From Candidatus Microbacterium colombiense (GTDB lineage: Bacteria; Actinomycetota; Actinomycetes; Actinomycetales; Microbacteriaceae), in assembly GCA_029203165.1 (NCBI GenBank), contig CP119308.1, forward strand, positions 3,596,001 to 3,660,000: DNA of 64,000 nucleotides, read 5' to 3'. The notes under the pieces are model-generated. The model was given only the letters and a program-made list of their open reading frames with translations, had not been told where the DNA came from and did not search any database. The position numbers and the translations under genes were made by a program. Position 1 is the first letter of the stretch. Each line of letters opens with the position of its first letter. Below are positions 16,551 to 25,661 of the stretch, piece after piece.

Positions 16551-16639
16551 CGTCTGTGCACCTGCGCCGTTGCCATTCCTGCACAGTAGTTCAGCTTCTC
16601 GCAGGGTCGCCAGCACTCCGGATATGCAAAACTGCAGAG

Positions 16640-17551
16640 ATGATGGCGCATATTCCCACACCCCCGCTCAGGGCTGACGACCTGCTCGTGCTCCTCGCCG
16701 TCTCGCGAAGCGGACGGTACACGACCGCCGGTGAGCGACTCGGCCTCAACCACACCACGATCGCCCGACGCATCGCCGCGCTCGAAGCGCAGCTGGGCGG
16801 CCGAGTCCTCTCCCGTCAGGACGGCGGGTGGGAGCTCACACCGCTGGGCACCCGCGCGCTCGCCGCCGCCGAGCATGTGGAGCGTGCGCTCGGCGGACTC
16901 GACACCCGCGACGACGCGCGCATCGAGGGGCTCATCCGTCTCTCAGCGACCGACGGCTTCAGCGGCTTCGTCGCCGCCCCCGCGATGGCGGCTCTTCAGG
17001 AACGGCACCCCGATGTGCGGCTCGAGATCATCACCGGCACCCGGCAGGCGTCGCAGAACCGCGCCGGAGCCGACCTCGAGGTCGTCGTCGGGCGTCCGCA
17101 GGTACGCCGCGCCCGCGCCATCCCCCTCGCCGAGTACGCCCTGGGCCTCTACGCGAGCCGCGACTATCTGCGACGGCATCCGACGCCCCGGACGATCGAC
17201 GACCTGGCGGGCAAGCCACTGGTGTACTTCATCGAATCGATGCTGCACGTCGACTCGCTCGACGATGCACGACGCGCGGTTCCCGGCATGACGGATGCCG
17301 TGGCCAGCACCAACGTGTATGTGCACGTCGATGCGACCCGCGGTGGGGCCGGTTTCGGACTGCTGCCCGCGTTCCTCGCCGATCCGCACGACGACCTGGT
17401 GCGGCTCCTGCCGGACCTCGTCGCGCAGCGCCTGCCGTACTGGCTGGTCGCCCGTCCCGACGCCCTGCGCCAACCCGCGGTGGCCGCGTTCCTGGAGGTG
17501 CTGCAGCAGCGCCTGACCGCCGTGCGCCCCCAGCTCCTCGGCGAGCGCTGA
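16640..17551 (+). CDS. LysR family transcriptional regulator
   Basis: This 303-residue protein has an N-terminal winged helix-turn-helix (about residues 10-68: LLVLLAVSRSGRYTTAGERL then TIARRIAALEAQLGGRVLSR). The periplasmic-binding-like effector domain runs from about 90 to 300 (IRLSATDGFSGFVAAPAMAA). The tandem ATGs at 16640 and 16643 are equivalent starts; an earlier open stretch to 16556 has no support. It is divergent from the 3-hydroxybutyrate dehydrogenase/hydrolase operon with 89 bp between, the standard LysR arrangement, so it probably activates that operon in response to a pathway intermediate. Confidence 0.92.
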   Translation: MMAHIPTPPLRADDLLVLLAVSRSGRYTTAGERLGLNHTTIARRIAALEAQLGGRVLSRQDGGWELTPLGTRALAAAEHVERALGGLDTRDDARIEGLIRLSATDGFSGFVAAPAMAALQERHPDVRLEIITGTRQASQNRAGADLEVVVGRPQVRRARAIPLAEYALGLYASRDYLRRHPTPRTIDDLAGKPLVYFIESMLHVDSLDDARRAVPGMTDAVASTNVYVHVDATRGGAGFGLLPAFLADPHDDLVRLLPDLVAQRLPYWLVARPDALRQPAVAAFLEVLQQRLTAVRPQLLGER

Positions 17552-17567
17552 GCCGGGAGCTTCGGGC

Positions 17568-18812
17568 TCAGGCCAGTGCGGCGGCGGCTGCCTCGTCGTC
17601 GGTCGTCGCGACGAGTTGCCCGCAGGCGCCGTCGATCTCCTTGCCGCGGGTGTCGCGGAGGGTCGTCGGCACACCGGCGTCGTTGAGGCGACGCACGAAC
17701 TCGGCCGTCACGTCCTTGTCGGACGAGGTCCAGATCGAGCCGGGTGTGGGGTTGAGCGGGATCGGGTTCACGTGCACCCATCCGCGTCCGCGCTGGTTGA
17801 GCTTCTCGGCCAGCAGGTCGGCGCGCCAGGCGTGATCGTTCATGTCCTTGATGAGGGCGTACTCGATCGACACGCGGCGACCGGTCTTGGCGTAGTAGTC
17901 GTAGGCGGCGTCGAGGGCCTCGTCGACCTTCCACCGCGAGTTCACCGGGATGAGCTCATCGCGCAGGTGGTCGTCGGGCGCGTGCAGGGAGAGTGCGAAG
18001 GTGACCGGGATGCCCTCGTCGGCGAGCTTCTTGATCGCCGGCACCAGGCCCACGGTCGACACGGTGATGCCGCGCGCGCTCATGCCCAGACCGTCGGGCT
18101 GCGGTGCGACCATCGACCGCACGGCGTCCATCACACGCTTGTAGTTCGCGAGCGGCTCACCCATGCCCATGAAGACGATGTTGGAGACGCGCTCCATGGA
18201 GTGGTCGTCGGCCTTCTTGCCGCCGAGGCCGCCCTCGGCGATCAGCCGGTTGGCGCGGACGATCTGCTCGACGATCTCGGCCGTCGACATGTTGCGCGTG
18301 AGCCCGGCCTGACCGGTCGCGCAGAACGGGCAGTTCATGCCGCAGCCGGCCTGGCTCGACACGCAGAGCGTGATGCGGCCGGGATAGCGCATGAGCACCG
18401 ACTCGACGAGCGCCCCGTCGTGCAGACGCCAGAGGAACTTGATGGTGTCGCCGCGGTCGGTCTCGAGCCGGCGCACCTCGGTCAGCAGCGGCGGCAGGAG
18501 GCCTGCGACGAGCTGCTCGCGGGTGTCGGCCGGGAGGTCGGTCATCTGCTCGGGGTCGGACGTGTAGTGGCGGAAGTAGTGGGTCGACAGCTGCTTGGCG
18601 CGGAAGCCCGGCAGCCCGAGCTCCTTCACCTTCTCGATGCGCTCGGCGGGCGTGAGGTCGGCGAGATGCACGGGCGGCTTGCCGCGCTTCGGGCTCGCGA
18701 ACTGCAGCAGCGGTCGCCCCTCGGCATCCTTCTGCTGCGTCCACCCCTCCGTCTTCGGGCGCACCTGCGGTGTCGCGGGACCCGTGGAACGGATGCGAGT
18801 GGGCTCAGTCAT
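17568..18812 (-). CDS. rlmN: 23S rRNA (adenine(2503)-C(2))-methyltransferase
   Basis: RlmN is a radical SAM enzyme that methylates C2 of A2503 in 23S rRNA (and A37 of some tRNAs). This 414-residue protein has the CxxxCxxC iron-sulfur motif in CGMNCPFCATG. GMGEPLANYKRVMDAVR and ISTVGLVP-like segments follow, with the catalytic cysteine region near the C-terminus (LRDTRGKEIDGACGQL). It is slightly longer at the N-terminus than E. coli RlmN, as is usual in actinobacteria. GGAAGG lies directly upstream of the ATG. It stands alone on the minus strand. Confidence 0.96.
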   Translation of the reverse strand: MTEPTRIRSTGPATPQVRPKTEGWTQQKDAEGRPLLQFASPKRGKPPVHLADLTPAERIEKVKELGLPGFRAKQLSTHYFRHYTSDPEQMTDLPADTREQLVAGLLPPLLTEVRRLETDRGDTIKFLWRLHDGALVESVLMRYPGRITLCVSSQAGCGMNCPFCATGQAGLTRNMSTAEIVEQIVRANRLIAEGGLGGKKADDHSMERVSNIVFMGMGEPLANYKRVMDAVRSMVAPQPDGLGMSARGITVSTVGLVPAIKKLADEGIPVTFALSLHAPDDHLRDELIPVNSRWKVDEALDAAYDYYAKTGRRVSIEYALIKDMNDHAWRADLLAEKLNQRGRGWVHVNPIPLNPTPGSIWTSSDKDVTAEFVRRLNDAGVPTTLRDTRGKEIDGACGQLVATTDDEAAAAALA

Positions 18813-18883
18813 ACCTTCCAGGGTACGGGGTATCGGATGCGAGAGCCCTGGGGTCGCGGGGCAGGCGTTCGTAGACTGGCGCC

Positions 18884-19444
18884 ATGGACATCGTCGGACT
18901 CGCCTGGATCGTCGGGATCGTCATCGCCGCCGTGGTCGTCGTGATCATCCTGAGAGCGGCCTTCCGAGGGATGCGACCGAAGGCTCCGGAGGCGCAGGTG
19001 TACACGCCGAGCACCGCGACGCCGCGCTCGCCGTCGGCGTCGTCCGCTCCGTCGACCCACAGCGCACTCACCCCGGCGGTGACCGCCGAGATCGACGCCC
19101 TGGTGGCCGCTGGCCAGAAGATCCAGGCGATCAAGCTCTACCGGGAGCACGCGGGCGTCGGCCTGAAGGAGGCGAAGGACCGCATCGATCACTGGTCGAT
19201 CAGCACCAGCTCTCCGCACTCCGCCGCCGTGTCCCACGCCGGAGCCGCACACACCTCGATCACCCCGGTGGCGGCGTCGCCCTCGTCCGTGCGCGCCGCG
19301 TTGCCCCCCTCCGTCGCACGTCAGGTGGATGAACTCGTGCGCGGCGGTGCGTACATCGTCGCGATCAAGATCGTGCGCGAGCACACCGGTCTGGGACTCA
19401 AGGAGTCCAAGGCGATCATCGACGCCTGGCAGCCACGCTCCTGA
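18884..19444 (+). CDS. membrane-anchored protein with two L7/L12 C-terminal-like motifs
   Basis: This 186-residue protein begins with one transmembrane helix (GLAWIVGIVIAAVVVVIILR, about 5-24). A Ser/Pro/Thr-rich linker leads to two copies of a short helical module resembling the ribosomal protein L7/L12 C-terminal domain core. These are KIQAIKLYREHAGVGLKEAK (about 85-104) and YIVAIKIVREHTGLGLKESK (about 159-178), separated by another flexible linker. In L7/L12 this surface recruits translation factors. Here the modules are tethered to the membrane, and the function is unknown. It is not the ribosomal protein itself, since it lacks the L10-binding N-terminal domain. It is divergent from rlmN. 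Confidence 0.82.
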   Translation: MDIVGLAWIVGIVIAAVVVVIILRAAFRGMRPKAPEAQVYTPSTATPRSPSASSAPSTHSALTPAVTAEIDALVAAGQKIQAIKLYREHAGVGLKEAKDRIDHWSISTSSPHSAAVSHAGAAHTSITPVAASPSSVRAALPPSVARQVDELVRGGAYIVAIKIVREHTGLGLKESKAIIDAWQPRS

Positions 19445-19540
19445 GACCTCCGCTCGACCGGGCGTCCTGCACCGTGAATGACCCGCGATCGTGCGCCCTG
19501 CACATGGTGCGCCTTCCGGCGGCACTCCTAGGCTGACCCC

Positions 19541-20278
19541 ATGACGTCGTACGACCCCTCCTCCCTGCTCGCCGGCCGCACCATCGTGCTGATCGGAGGC
19601 GGATCGGGCATCGGTCTGGAAGTCGCTCGGCGTGCGATCGCGCTCGGCGGTTCCGTCGTGCTCGGCGGCCGCACCGCCGCGCGCCTCGAGGCCGCCGCCG
19701 AGTCCCTCGGCGAGCGCGCCACCTGGGCCACGGTCGACACCGGTGACGACGCATCCGTCTCGGCATTCTTCGAACCGATCGCCGCGGTGGATGCGCTCTT
19801 CACCACGGCCGCGGACTACGTCGTCGGATCGATGCGCGACCTCGACCCCGCGCAGGCGGCGTCACCCTTCGCCTCCAAGTTCTGGGGTCAGTACCGGGTG
19901 GTCCACGCCGCGCTCGACCGGCTCACCGCCGACGCGTCGATCGTGCTGATGTCGGGCGCGGCATCCGTGCGTCCTCCGGCCGCAGCTCCCGCGTATGTGG
20001 CCGCGAATGCCGCGATCGAAGGGCTCGCGCGCGGCCTGGCCGTCGAGCTGGCGCCGGTACGGGTGAACGCGGTCTCCCCCGGAACCATCGACGGCAACCT
20101 CTGGGCCCATCGCGACGACGCCGTGCGCGAGGCGGCGTTCGCGCAGTTCAGCGCCGACACGGCGCTGCATCGCCCCGGCACCGAGGCGGAGGTCGCCGGC
20201 GCGGTGATCCACCTCTTCACCAACGGCTACACGACCGGCTCGACGCTGTACGTCGACGGCGGGTACTCGCTGCGCTGA
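19541..20278 (+). CDS. SDR family oxidoreductase lacking the catalytic lysine
   Basis: This 245-residue Rossmann-fold protein has IVLIGGGSGIGLEVARR (about 15-31) as the cofactor loop, LMSGAASVRPP for the catalytic serine region and a Tyr at residue 152. Where YxxxK is expected the sequence is YVAAN, so Lys156 is replaced by Asn. The GGRT after beta-2 suggests NADP preference. The C-terminal LYVDGGYSLR is typical of classical SDRs. Relatives with this replacement exist, so it may be a slow enzyme, one with changed chemistry, or a non-catalytic binder. It appears to be a single gene, convergent with the PucR regulator. Confidence 0.88.
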   Translation: MTSYDPSSLLAGRTIVLIGGGSGIGLEVARRAIALGGSVVLGGRTAARLEAAAESLGERATWATVDTGDDASVSAFFEPIAAVDALFTTAADYVVGSMRDLDPAQAASPFASKFWGQYRVVHAALDRLTADASIVLMSGAASVRPPAAAPAYVAANAAIEGLARGLAVELAPVRVNAVSPGTIDGNLWAHRDDAVREAAFAQFSADTALHRPGTEAEVAGAVIHLFTNGYTTGSTLYVDGGYSLR

Positions 20279-20302
20279 CCGACGCTGCCGTATCCCCCCC
20301 GC

Positions 20303-21862
20303 TCAGCCGTCGGTCGACGCCAGCACCGTGCGGCAGGCGAGGTGCAGCGCCAGTCGCGTCTCGGCATCCTGCAGATCGACGGCGAGGATGCGCTGGATGC
20401 GTTGGATGCGCTCGGTGACCGTGTTGCGGTGGATGCCGAGCACCGACGCGGTCTCCACGATCGACGACTCCGCGTCGAGGTAGCTCGCGAGGGTACGCAG
20501 GAGGTCGCCGGTCGTCTGCTCACGCAGCGGCGCCAGGAGTTCGAGCGCCGCAGGCTGGAAGGTGTCGGTCTGGGTCCAGGCCAACAGCAGCTGCGCGAGT
20601 CCGAGCCGGTCGACGTGCAGGAAATGACCGGACTGCGGGCGCGACCCCGCGAGGCGCGCGGCGTCGCCCGCCTCCGACAGCGAGCCGGTGATCCCCGACG
20701 GTCCGTGCAGCACCCGCCCGACGCCGACGTGCGTCGGGAAGTCGCCGTTCCATCGCAGCTGTGCGCGTCGCACCGCCTGTACGGCCGCGGTCACCTCGGC
20801 GAGCGTCGGCTGTAGCGCGAACGTGAGCCACGCCGCCCATCCGTCGCTCTGCTCCACGACGTCGGCATCCAGCCCCTCGCCCCGCAGCGCCTCGACGATC
20901 TCGTACCGCATGGCCACGATGTCGACGTCGGCGCGGGTCACGACGCGGATGCCGATGTGCCACCCTTCGACGCGCCATCCCAGTTCGAGGGCCCGGCGCA
21001 GCGTGCTGGCGGAGGGCGCATCGCCGGACTCGGTCAGCTCGCCGATCAGAGCGGTGCGCCAGCGGGCCTCGCGCTCATCGACCACGCGTCGTACCGAGAG
21101 CCGGTGCCCGACGGCGAGGGCGATGGCGGGCAGCGCCAGCCGGACGGCGGCGACCTCCGAGGCAGCGGCCGCGGGCAGCGACACCTGCAGCCAGGAGGGC
21201 GCGATCACACCGGACTGCACCGGCACGGAGGCGACCACTCCCTCATCGACCTCTTCGAGAAGAACCCCGGGCAAAGACGCCCGGGCGTCGGAGGCGCGTG
21301 GCACCGCGGCGGTGCCGTCGAGCGGAGCGAGCACCCGCCCCGCGGCGTCGATGTGCACGACCGGACGGCCGAGGTGGTGCCCGGCGGCGTGCAGCACCTC
21401 GGCGACCTCGGGACCTGCCTGCTGCACACCGTCGATCAACGCGGTGATCATGCGGATCAGGGCGGCATCGCCGCCGGACAGCCGATCGCGGAGGGCGAGC
21501 GATGTCTCCCAGGGGTGGGCGCAGGCCAGCAGCACGACGTCGAGCCGATCGGCCAGCGCCCGCGTCGCCGCGGTCACCACGCTCGCCCGATGCACGACGA
21601 GCACGGCGACGCGTGCATCGGCGGCACGGCGCAGTGCGGCATCGAAGCGCCAGTCGGTCTGCACGGTCTCGTCGAGCAGCACCATCACGTCTTTCGGCTC
21701 CGCGGCGAGGATGCCGGCGAGCTCGGCACTGTGCGTGGCGCCGATCGTGTCGACCAGAGGGTCGGTCGTGCCGGCCACGCGCTCGACGTCGGAGAGGGAG
21801 GGATGCTCCAGCACCGCACTCAGCCGGAGTCCGCGCCGCCCCGCGGAGGTGCTCGTCACCAT
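20303..21862 (-). CDS. PucR family transcriptional regulator
   Basis: This 519-residue regulator has an N-terminal PucR sensory domain (about 15-130, LSAVLEHPSLSDVERVAGTT), a central GGDEF-like/CdaR region and a C-terminal PucR helix-turn-helix (about 455-510: SSIVETASVLGIHRNTVTERIQRI). The family was first described controlling purine catabolism in Bacillus and also controls other nitrogen-ring pathways. ATG 21862 has GAGGTGG upstream and overlaps the stop of the preceding DUF917 gene by 7 bp. It is therefore co-transcribed with the permease, hydantoinase and DUF917 genes it presumably regulates. Confidence 0.88.
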   Translation of the reverse strand: MVTSTSAGRRGLRLSAVLEHPSLSDVERVAGTTDPLVDTIGATHSAELAGILAAEPKDVMVLLDETVQTDWRFDAALRRAADARVAVLVVHRASVVTAATRALADRLDVVLLACAHPWETSLALRDRLSGGDAALIRMITALIDGVQQAGPEVAEVLHAAGHHLGRPVVHIDAAGRVLAPLDGTAAVPRASDARASLPGVLLEEVDEGVVASVPVQSGVIAPSWLQVSLPAAAASEVAAVRLALPAIALAVGHRLSVRRVVDEREARWRTALIGELTESGDAPSASTLRRALELGWRVEGWHIGIRVVTRADVDIVAMRYEIVEALRGEGLDADVVEQSDGWAAWLTFALQPTLAEVTAAVQAVRRAQLRWNGDFPTHVGVGRVLHGPSGITGSLSEAGDAARLAGSRPQSGHFLHVDRLGLAQLLLAWTQTDTFQPAALELLAPLREQTTGDLLRTLASYLDAESSIVETASVLGIHRNTVTERIQRIQRILAVDLQDAETRLALHLACRTVLASTDG

Positions 21863-22920
21863 GGCACCACCTCGTGGTCGAACCCGAACGCCGCGGGCGA
21901 GATGTGCGCCATCCGCTCGGGGTTCTCCACCCACCATCCGGGGGCGGGAAGGGCGAGGATCGCGACGTCCAACCCCGTCCGCACGTCATCCACCGCCACG
22001 ATGCGCCGCTCGGGGATCGCCATCAGGGTGATGATCGTCGGGGCCGTCGCCACCATCTCGCCGTCGCGCTGCGCCAGGATGAACTCGTTCTCCGCCTCGA
22101 TGCGCAGGATCGATCCGGACGCCGCGTCGCGCACCGTGACCGTGGTGTGGTCGAAACCGCCCAGGTAGGCACCGGTCTCCGAGTCCAGCACGCGGCCCGC
22201 GCCGAGGAGTCGCCCACCCACGGCCTGGGCCATCTCGTGTGCCGTGGCGGATGCCGGGGTCGCGGCGAGCGCACCGCCGATCCGCAGCGCCCTCTCGAGC
22301 GTTCCCGTGACGACGCGGTCCCGCAGCTGCGCCGTGGTCTGGAACGGCAGGGCGAGTGCGCCCCATCCACTCGTGCGGGCCACGAACTCCCGCAGGAGGC
22401 GCTCGACCTGTGCGGCATCCACATCGTCGAGCACGATGACCTGACCTCCGGGCCCCGTCACCGCGCACGGCACGAGCGCTCTGTCGGCCGCGACCAGGCT
22501 CACGATGTCGAGCCGGGGCAGCGCGCGCCCGGCCAGGTCGGCGTCGAGGAGGGGCAGCCCCATCTCCACAGCCGGGACGATCGGGGTGAAGCCGTTGACC
22601 CCTGCCATCTCGATCGACATCAGCGCCGTGGGGGTGCCCCCGGTCCAGCGCTGGAGCGCATCGACGGCGTGTCCGATCTCGCCACCCGAGGGCAGCTTCT
22701 CCCGCAGCAGCGACGTGGAGCCGATGAAGCCGATCGGGGCGACCAGATCGTCGTCGCCCAGGTCGTCGATGCCGATGGTGCGAAGCCCCCGATCCACGAT
22801 CGCCGCCCGGGCAGCCGGCGCGAGCAGACCGGGGTCGCCACCACCTCCCGAGCCGAGCAGCAGCAGGCCGGTGGCCAGCGCGCCCAGTCGGTCGACTCCG
22901 AGGTCTCGGTTCACGTGCAC
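21856..22920 (-). CDS. DUF917 protein (S-Me-THD-like) 2
   Basis: This 354-residue protein of the DUF917 family (Pfam now relates it to S-methyl-thiohydantoin desulfurase domains) has the glycine-rich LLLGSGGGGDPGLLAPAAR near residue 20, IEMAGVNGFTPIVPAVEMGL (about 102-121), and a C-terminal domain with LDSETGAYLGGF and IRIEAENEFILAQ-like segments. Members often sit beside hydantoinase/oxoprolinase genes and may act as partner subunits. It lies 22 bp after a second, longer DUF917 gene and overlaps the PucR gene, so the five genes look like one transcript. The start at 22920 is supported by the immediately following family sequence. Confidence 0.85.
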   Translation of the reverse strand: MHVNRDLGVDRLGALATGLLLLGSGGGGDPGLLAPAARAAIVDRGLRTIGIDDLGDDDLVAPIGFIGSTSLLREKLPSGGEIGHAVDALQRWTGGTPTALMSIEMAGVNGFTPIVPAVEMGLPLLDADLAGRALPRLDIVSLVAADRALVPCAVTGPGGQVIVLDDVDAAQVERLLREFVARTSGWGALALPFQTTAQLRDRVVTGTLERALRIGGALAATPASATAHEMAQAVGGRLLGAGRVLDSETGAYLGGFDHTTVTVRDAASGSILRIEAENEFILAQRDGEMVATAPTIITLMAIPERRIVAVDDVRTGLDVAILALPAPGWWVENPERMAHISPAAFGFDHEVVPW

Positions 22921-22942
22921 ACGCTACACCGGCGCCCTGCCC

Positions 22943-24040
22943 TCACCCGGCCGTCGCCGTCACAGGAGAACGCACGGGGTCGACGTCGTAACCGAAGTAG
23001 CGCGGTCCGACCAGCGCGATGCCCGCGTCGGTGTGCCAGCGCTCGTCAGACGGGCAGGAGATCACGCGCACACGTTGGCCGTAGCGCAGCGTCTCGGTCG
23101 TGATGGGCTCGCCCGTCTCACTGTCGAGCACCATGATCAGATCCGGTGTGGAGACGACGGGTGTGCCGTTGCGCGTGGCGAGCAGATGCTCGTTCTGGAA
23201 CCCGAGCACGAGCTCGTGGCCGAGATCGGCGTCGAGCCCCTCGATGTGCGCCTCGCCACGCGCGAACCCGGCGACGGTGCGGCGCGACACGTCGACCACC
23301 TTGCCCGACAGCAGCTCGGCCCCACCGAGGCGCTGCACGACCGCGGTCACGGGATCCGACAGCGATGCGCGCGCCTCTTCGACCAGGGTGCCGAGTTCGT
23401 GGCTGAGCGACAGCGTGCGCGGGATGAACGAGTCCCGCACCTGCGCCCCGGTCATGGCGTAGTTGGAGACGATCATCGAGCTGCCCATCTGCACCGCGAC
23501 CGGGCGGGTGAGCCGCTCGGCCCAGGTGTTGTCGATCGTGTCGACCACTCCGACGTTGCCCTTCTCATCGGCGAACGACATGGGCGTGCACGAGATGCCC
23601 GCCAACGTGGGCATGACCATCTGGATCTCGGGGAACGCGCGCCCCATCCCGTCGCCGTCGACCAGCGGGAGGCCCAGCTGGGCGGCCGCGACCATGGGGA
23701 TGGTGGAGTTCGCGCCGCCGACCTCGATGCACGCCACGTGGGTCGGCGTCACCCCGAGGTAGCGGGCCAGGGCGAGGATCGCCGACGACAGCTGGTCGAC
23801 GGTCGGCACCTTCTCGACCATCACGGTCGGCGCCCCCATCAGGGCGACCGGCAGTACGACGGCGTCATCGGGCAGGTCCTGCGGATCCACGAGCGGCACG
23901 GGACCGTACTGCCGGATGGCCTCGGCGGCGAGCAGACGGCCGATGTACGGGTCGCCGCCGCCGCCGGTACCGAGGATCGCCGCTCCTCTCGCGATCGCGG
24001 GCAGGACGTCGGCGGTGATCGAGGAGAGTCGCTCAGACAT
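22943..24040 (-). CDS. DUF917 protein (S-Me-THD-like) 1
   Basis: This 365-residue paralogue of the next gene has AAILGTGGGGDPYIGRLLAA (about 19-38), VACIEVGGANSTIPMVAAAQ and PLVDGDGMGRAFPEIQM (about 110-145). The C-terminal domain contains LGFQNEHLLATRNG. It keeps the acidic/glycine DGDGMGRAFPE motif more completely than its neighbour, which has DADLAGRALPR there, so the two may be a catalytic and a structural partner. ATG 24040 overlaps the hydantoinase stop by 8 bp. The longer open frame upstream belongs to the hydantoinase gene region. Confidence 0.87.
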   Translation of the reverse strand: MSERLSSITADVLPAIARGAAILGTGGGGDPYIGRLLAAEAIRQYGPVPLVDPQDLPDDAVVLPVALMGAPTVMVEKVPTVDQLSSAILALARYLGVTPTHVACIEVGGANSTIPMVAAAQLGLPLVDGDGMGRAFPEIQMVMPTLAGISCTPMSFADEKGNVGVVDTIDNTWAERLTRPVAVQMGSSMIVSNYAMTGAQVRDSFIPRTLSLSHELGTLVEEARASLSDPVTAVVQRLGGAELLSGKVVDVSRRTVAGFARGEAHIEGLDADLGHELVLGFQNEHLLATRNGTPVVSTPDLIMVLDSETGEPITTETLRYGQRVRVISCPSDERWHTDAGIALVGPRYFGYDVDPVRSPVTATAG

Positions 24041-25596
24041 GCGTGGCCTTCCGAAGGTCGAGGTCGCCGACGGCCTTCGCGCGGATGCGGATGGCGTTGC
24101 CGGGCAGGTAGGGGATGGGGAGTTCGTCGAAGTCGACGATCGAGACGCTCGACGGCCGGGCACCGGCAGCCACTGCGCGATCCACGGCCTCCTGGCGGGC
24201 TTCGTCGAGGCGCGCGGATCGGGTGGACTCGGTGACGCTGAACACCCGGTCGACCTCGCCGCTGACCTGGGCGATGGCGGCGCCGACGGCGTTCGCGACC
24301 GCGAAGTTCTCCGGGCGGTGCACTGCCCCGAGGCCCGGCAGCGCATCGGGGAGCAGGATGGATCCGCCGCCGACCGCGACCACCGGGAGGGGTTCGACGG
24401 TGGTGCGCATCCGCTCGACGGCATCCGTGACACGGGCGACGATCGTGGCGAGGGCGTTGTCGACCAGGGAGCGGTCGAGGTGTCGCACGAGACCGCGGTC
24501 GCCGATGTCGGAGTAGCCCGCGGCCACCGCGATGTCGGTCGTCGTCAGGGTGTCGCCGCCGAAGACCAGGGCACGCTTCGTGAGTTCGTAGCCCACCGAG
24601 TCCGGGACCGATGCTCAGACCGTTGTCGCGCACGAGCGAGCCGCCGCCGATGCCGATCGAGTACACGTCCGGCATCCGGAAGTTCGTCCGCACCCCGGCG
24701 ACCGAGATCTCGGCCGTGGCCTCACGCGGGAAGCCCCCGGTGAGCACGCCGACGTCGCTCGTCGTGCCGCCGATGTCGACGACCGCGCAGGTCTCCAGGC
24801 CCGAGAGCAGTGCGGCGCCGCGCATCGAGTTCGTCGGCCCCGAGGCGAAGGTCGCGACCGGGTAATTGCGGGCGAAGTCGACGCTCATGAGCGTGCCGTC
24901 GTTCTGGCTGAGGTACAGCGGCGCGGTGATGCCGAGCGATCGCACCGCCCGCTCCAGGCCCGTCCACGATGTGCGCGGCGAGCTCTCGCAGCGCGGCGTT
25001 GATGATGGTCGCGTTCTCGCGCTCCAGCAGTCCGACCCGGCCGATCTCGTGCGAGAGCGAGATCGCGACATCCGGTCCGAGCTCCGCCGTGAGGATCTCC
25101 GCAGCCCGCAGCTCGAACTCGGGATTGACCGGTGCGAAAACCGAGCTGATGGCGACCGAGCGCAGACCACGGGCGCCGATGTCGGCCGCATGCCGGCGCA
25201 GCTCGTCTTCGTCCAGCGGCGCGATGACGCGTCCGTCGAACTCGTGCCCGCCGTGGGCGAGATAGCCGGTGCCCGACACGGCGCCCGACCAGCGCTTCGG
25301 GCCAGTCGACGAACGGAGGGAGCGAGGCGGTGGCCGGCAGCGCGAGGCGCACTGCGGCGGTCGGCGCGAGCCCCTTCGCCTCGATGAGCGCATTGATGAA
25401 GTGGGTGGTGCCGATCATCACCCCCTCGATGTCGTCGGGGGCGAACGGGGCCAGCCTGTCGAGGCCCGGCGATCGCCGTGACGATGCCGCCCGTCACATC
25501 CTTGCTCGTCGCTTCCTTGATGCCGACGACCACCCGGTCGCCGTCCATGAGGACCGCGTCCGTGTTGGTGCCGCCGACGTCGATGCCGATTCTCAT
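24033..25596 (-). pseudogene. hydantoinase/oxoprolinase, interrupted by four +1 frameshifts
   Basis: Pieced across frames, this reads as a single HyuA/hydantoinase A-type protein of about 520 residues. It starts MRIGIDVGGTNTDAVLMDGD, continues with GVMIGTTHFINALIEAKGL, AISLSHEIGRVGLLERENA, VVDIGGTTSDVGVLTGGFP and ends near VVAVGGGSILLPDALPG and LPIPYLPGNAIRIRAKA. These are ATP-binding and core motifs of ATP-dependent ring-opening enzymes. One extra C (plus strand) at about 25465-25467, 25284-25286, 24959-24961 and 24602-24603 shifts the frame; removing them restores the family sequence. The flanking coupled genes are intact, so sequencing error is as likely as true decay. No HyuB partner is present. 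Confidence 0.8.
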
Positions 25597-25661
25597 CGTG
25601 TTTCCTTACTGTGGGGAGAGCGGGGAGCGGCCTGCGAGTGGTTTCCTCCAGGCCGAGCGGG

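Noticed and set aside
14935..16584. A 549-residue fused protein
   Set aside because: The first half is the 3-hydroxybutyrate dehydrogenase gene in another frame; the hydrolase starts at ATG 15783.
24033..25596. Programmed frameshifting in the hydantoinase gene
   Set aside because: Four shifts in one gene, none at a slippery heptamer followed by structure, and the same error type appears in two unrelated genes nearby.
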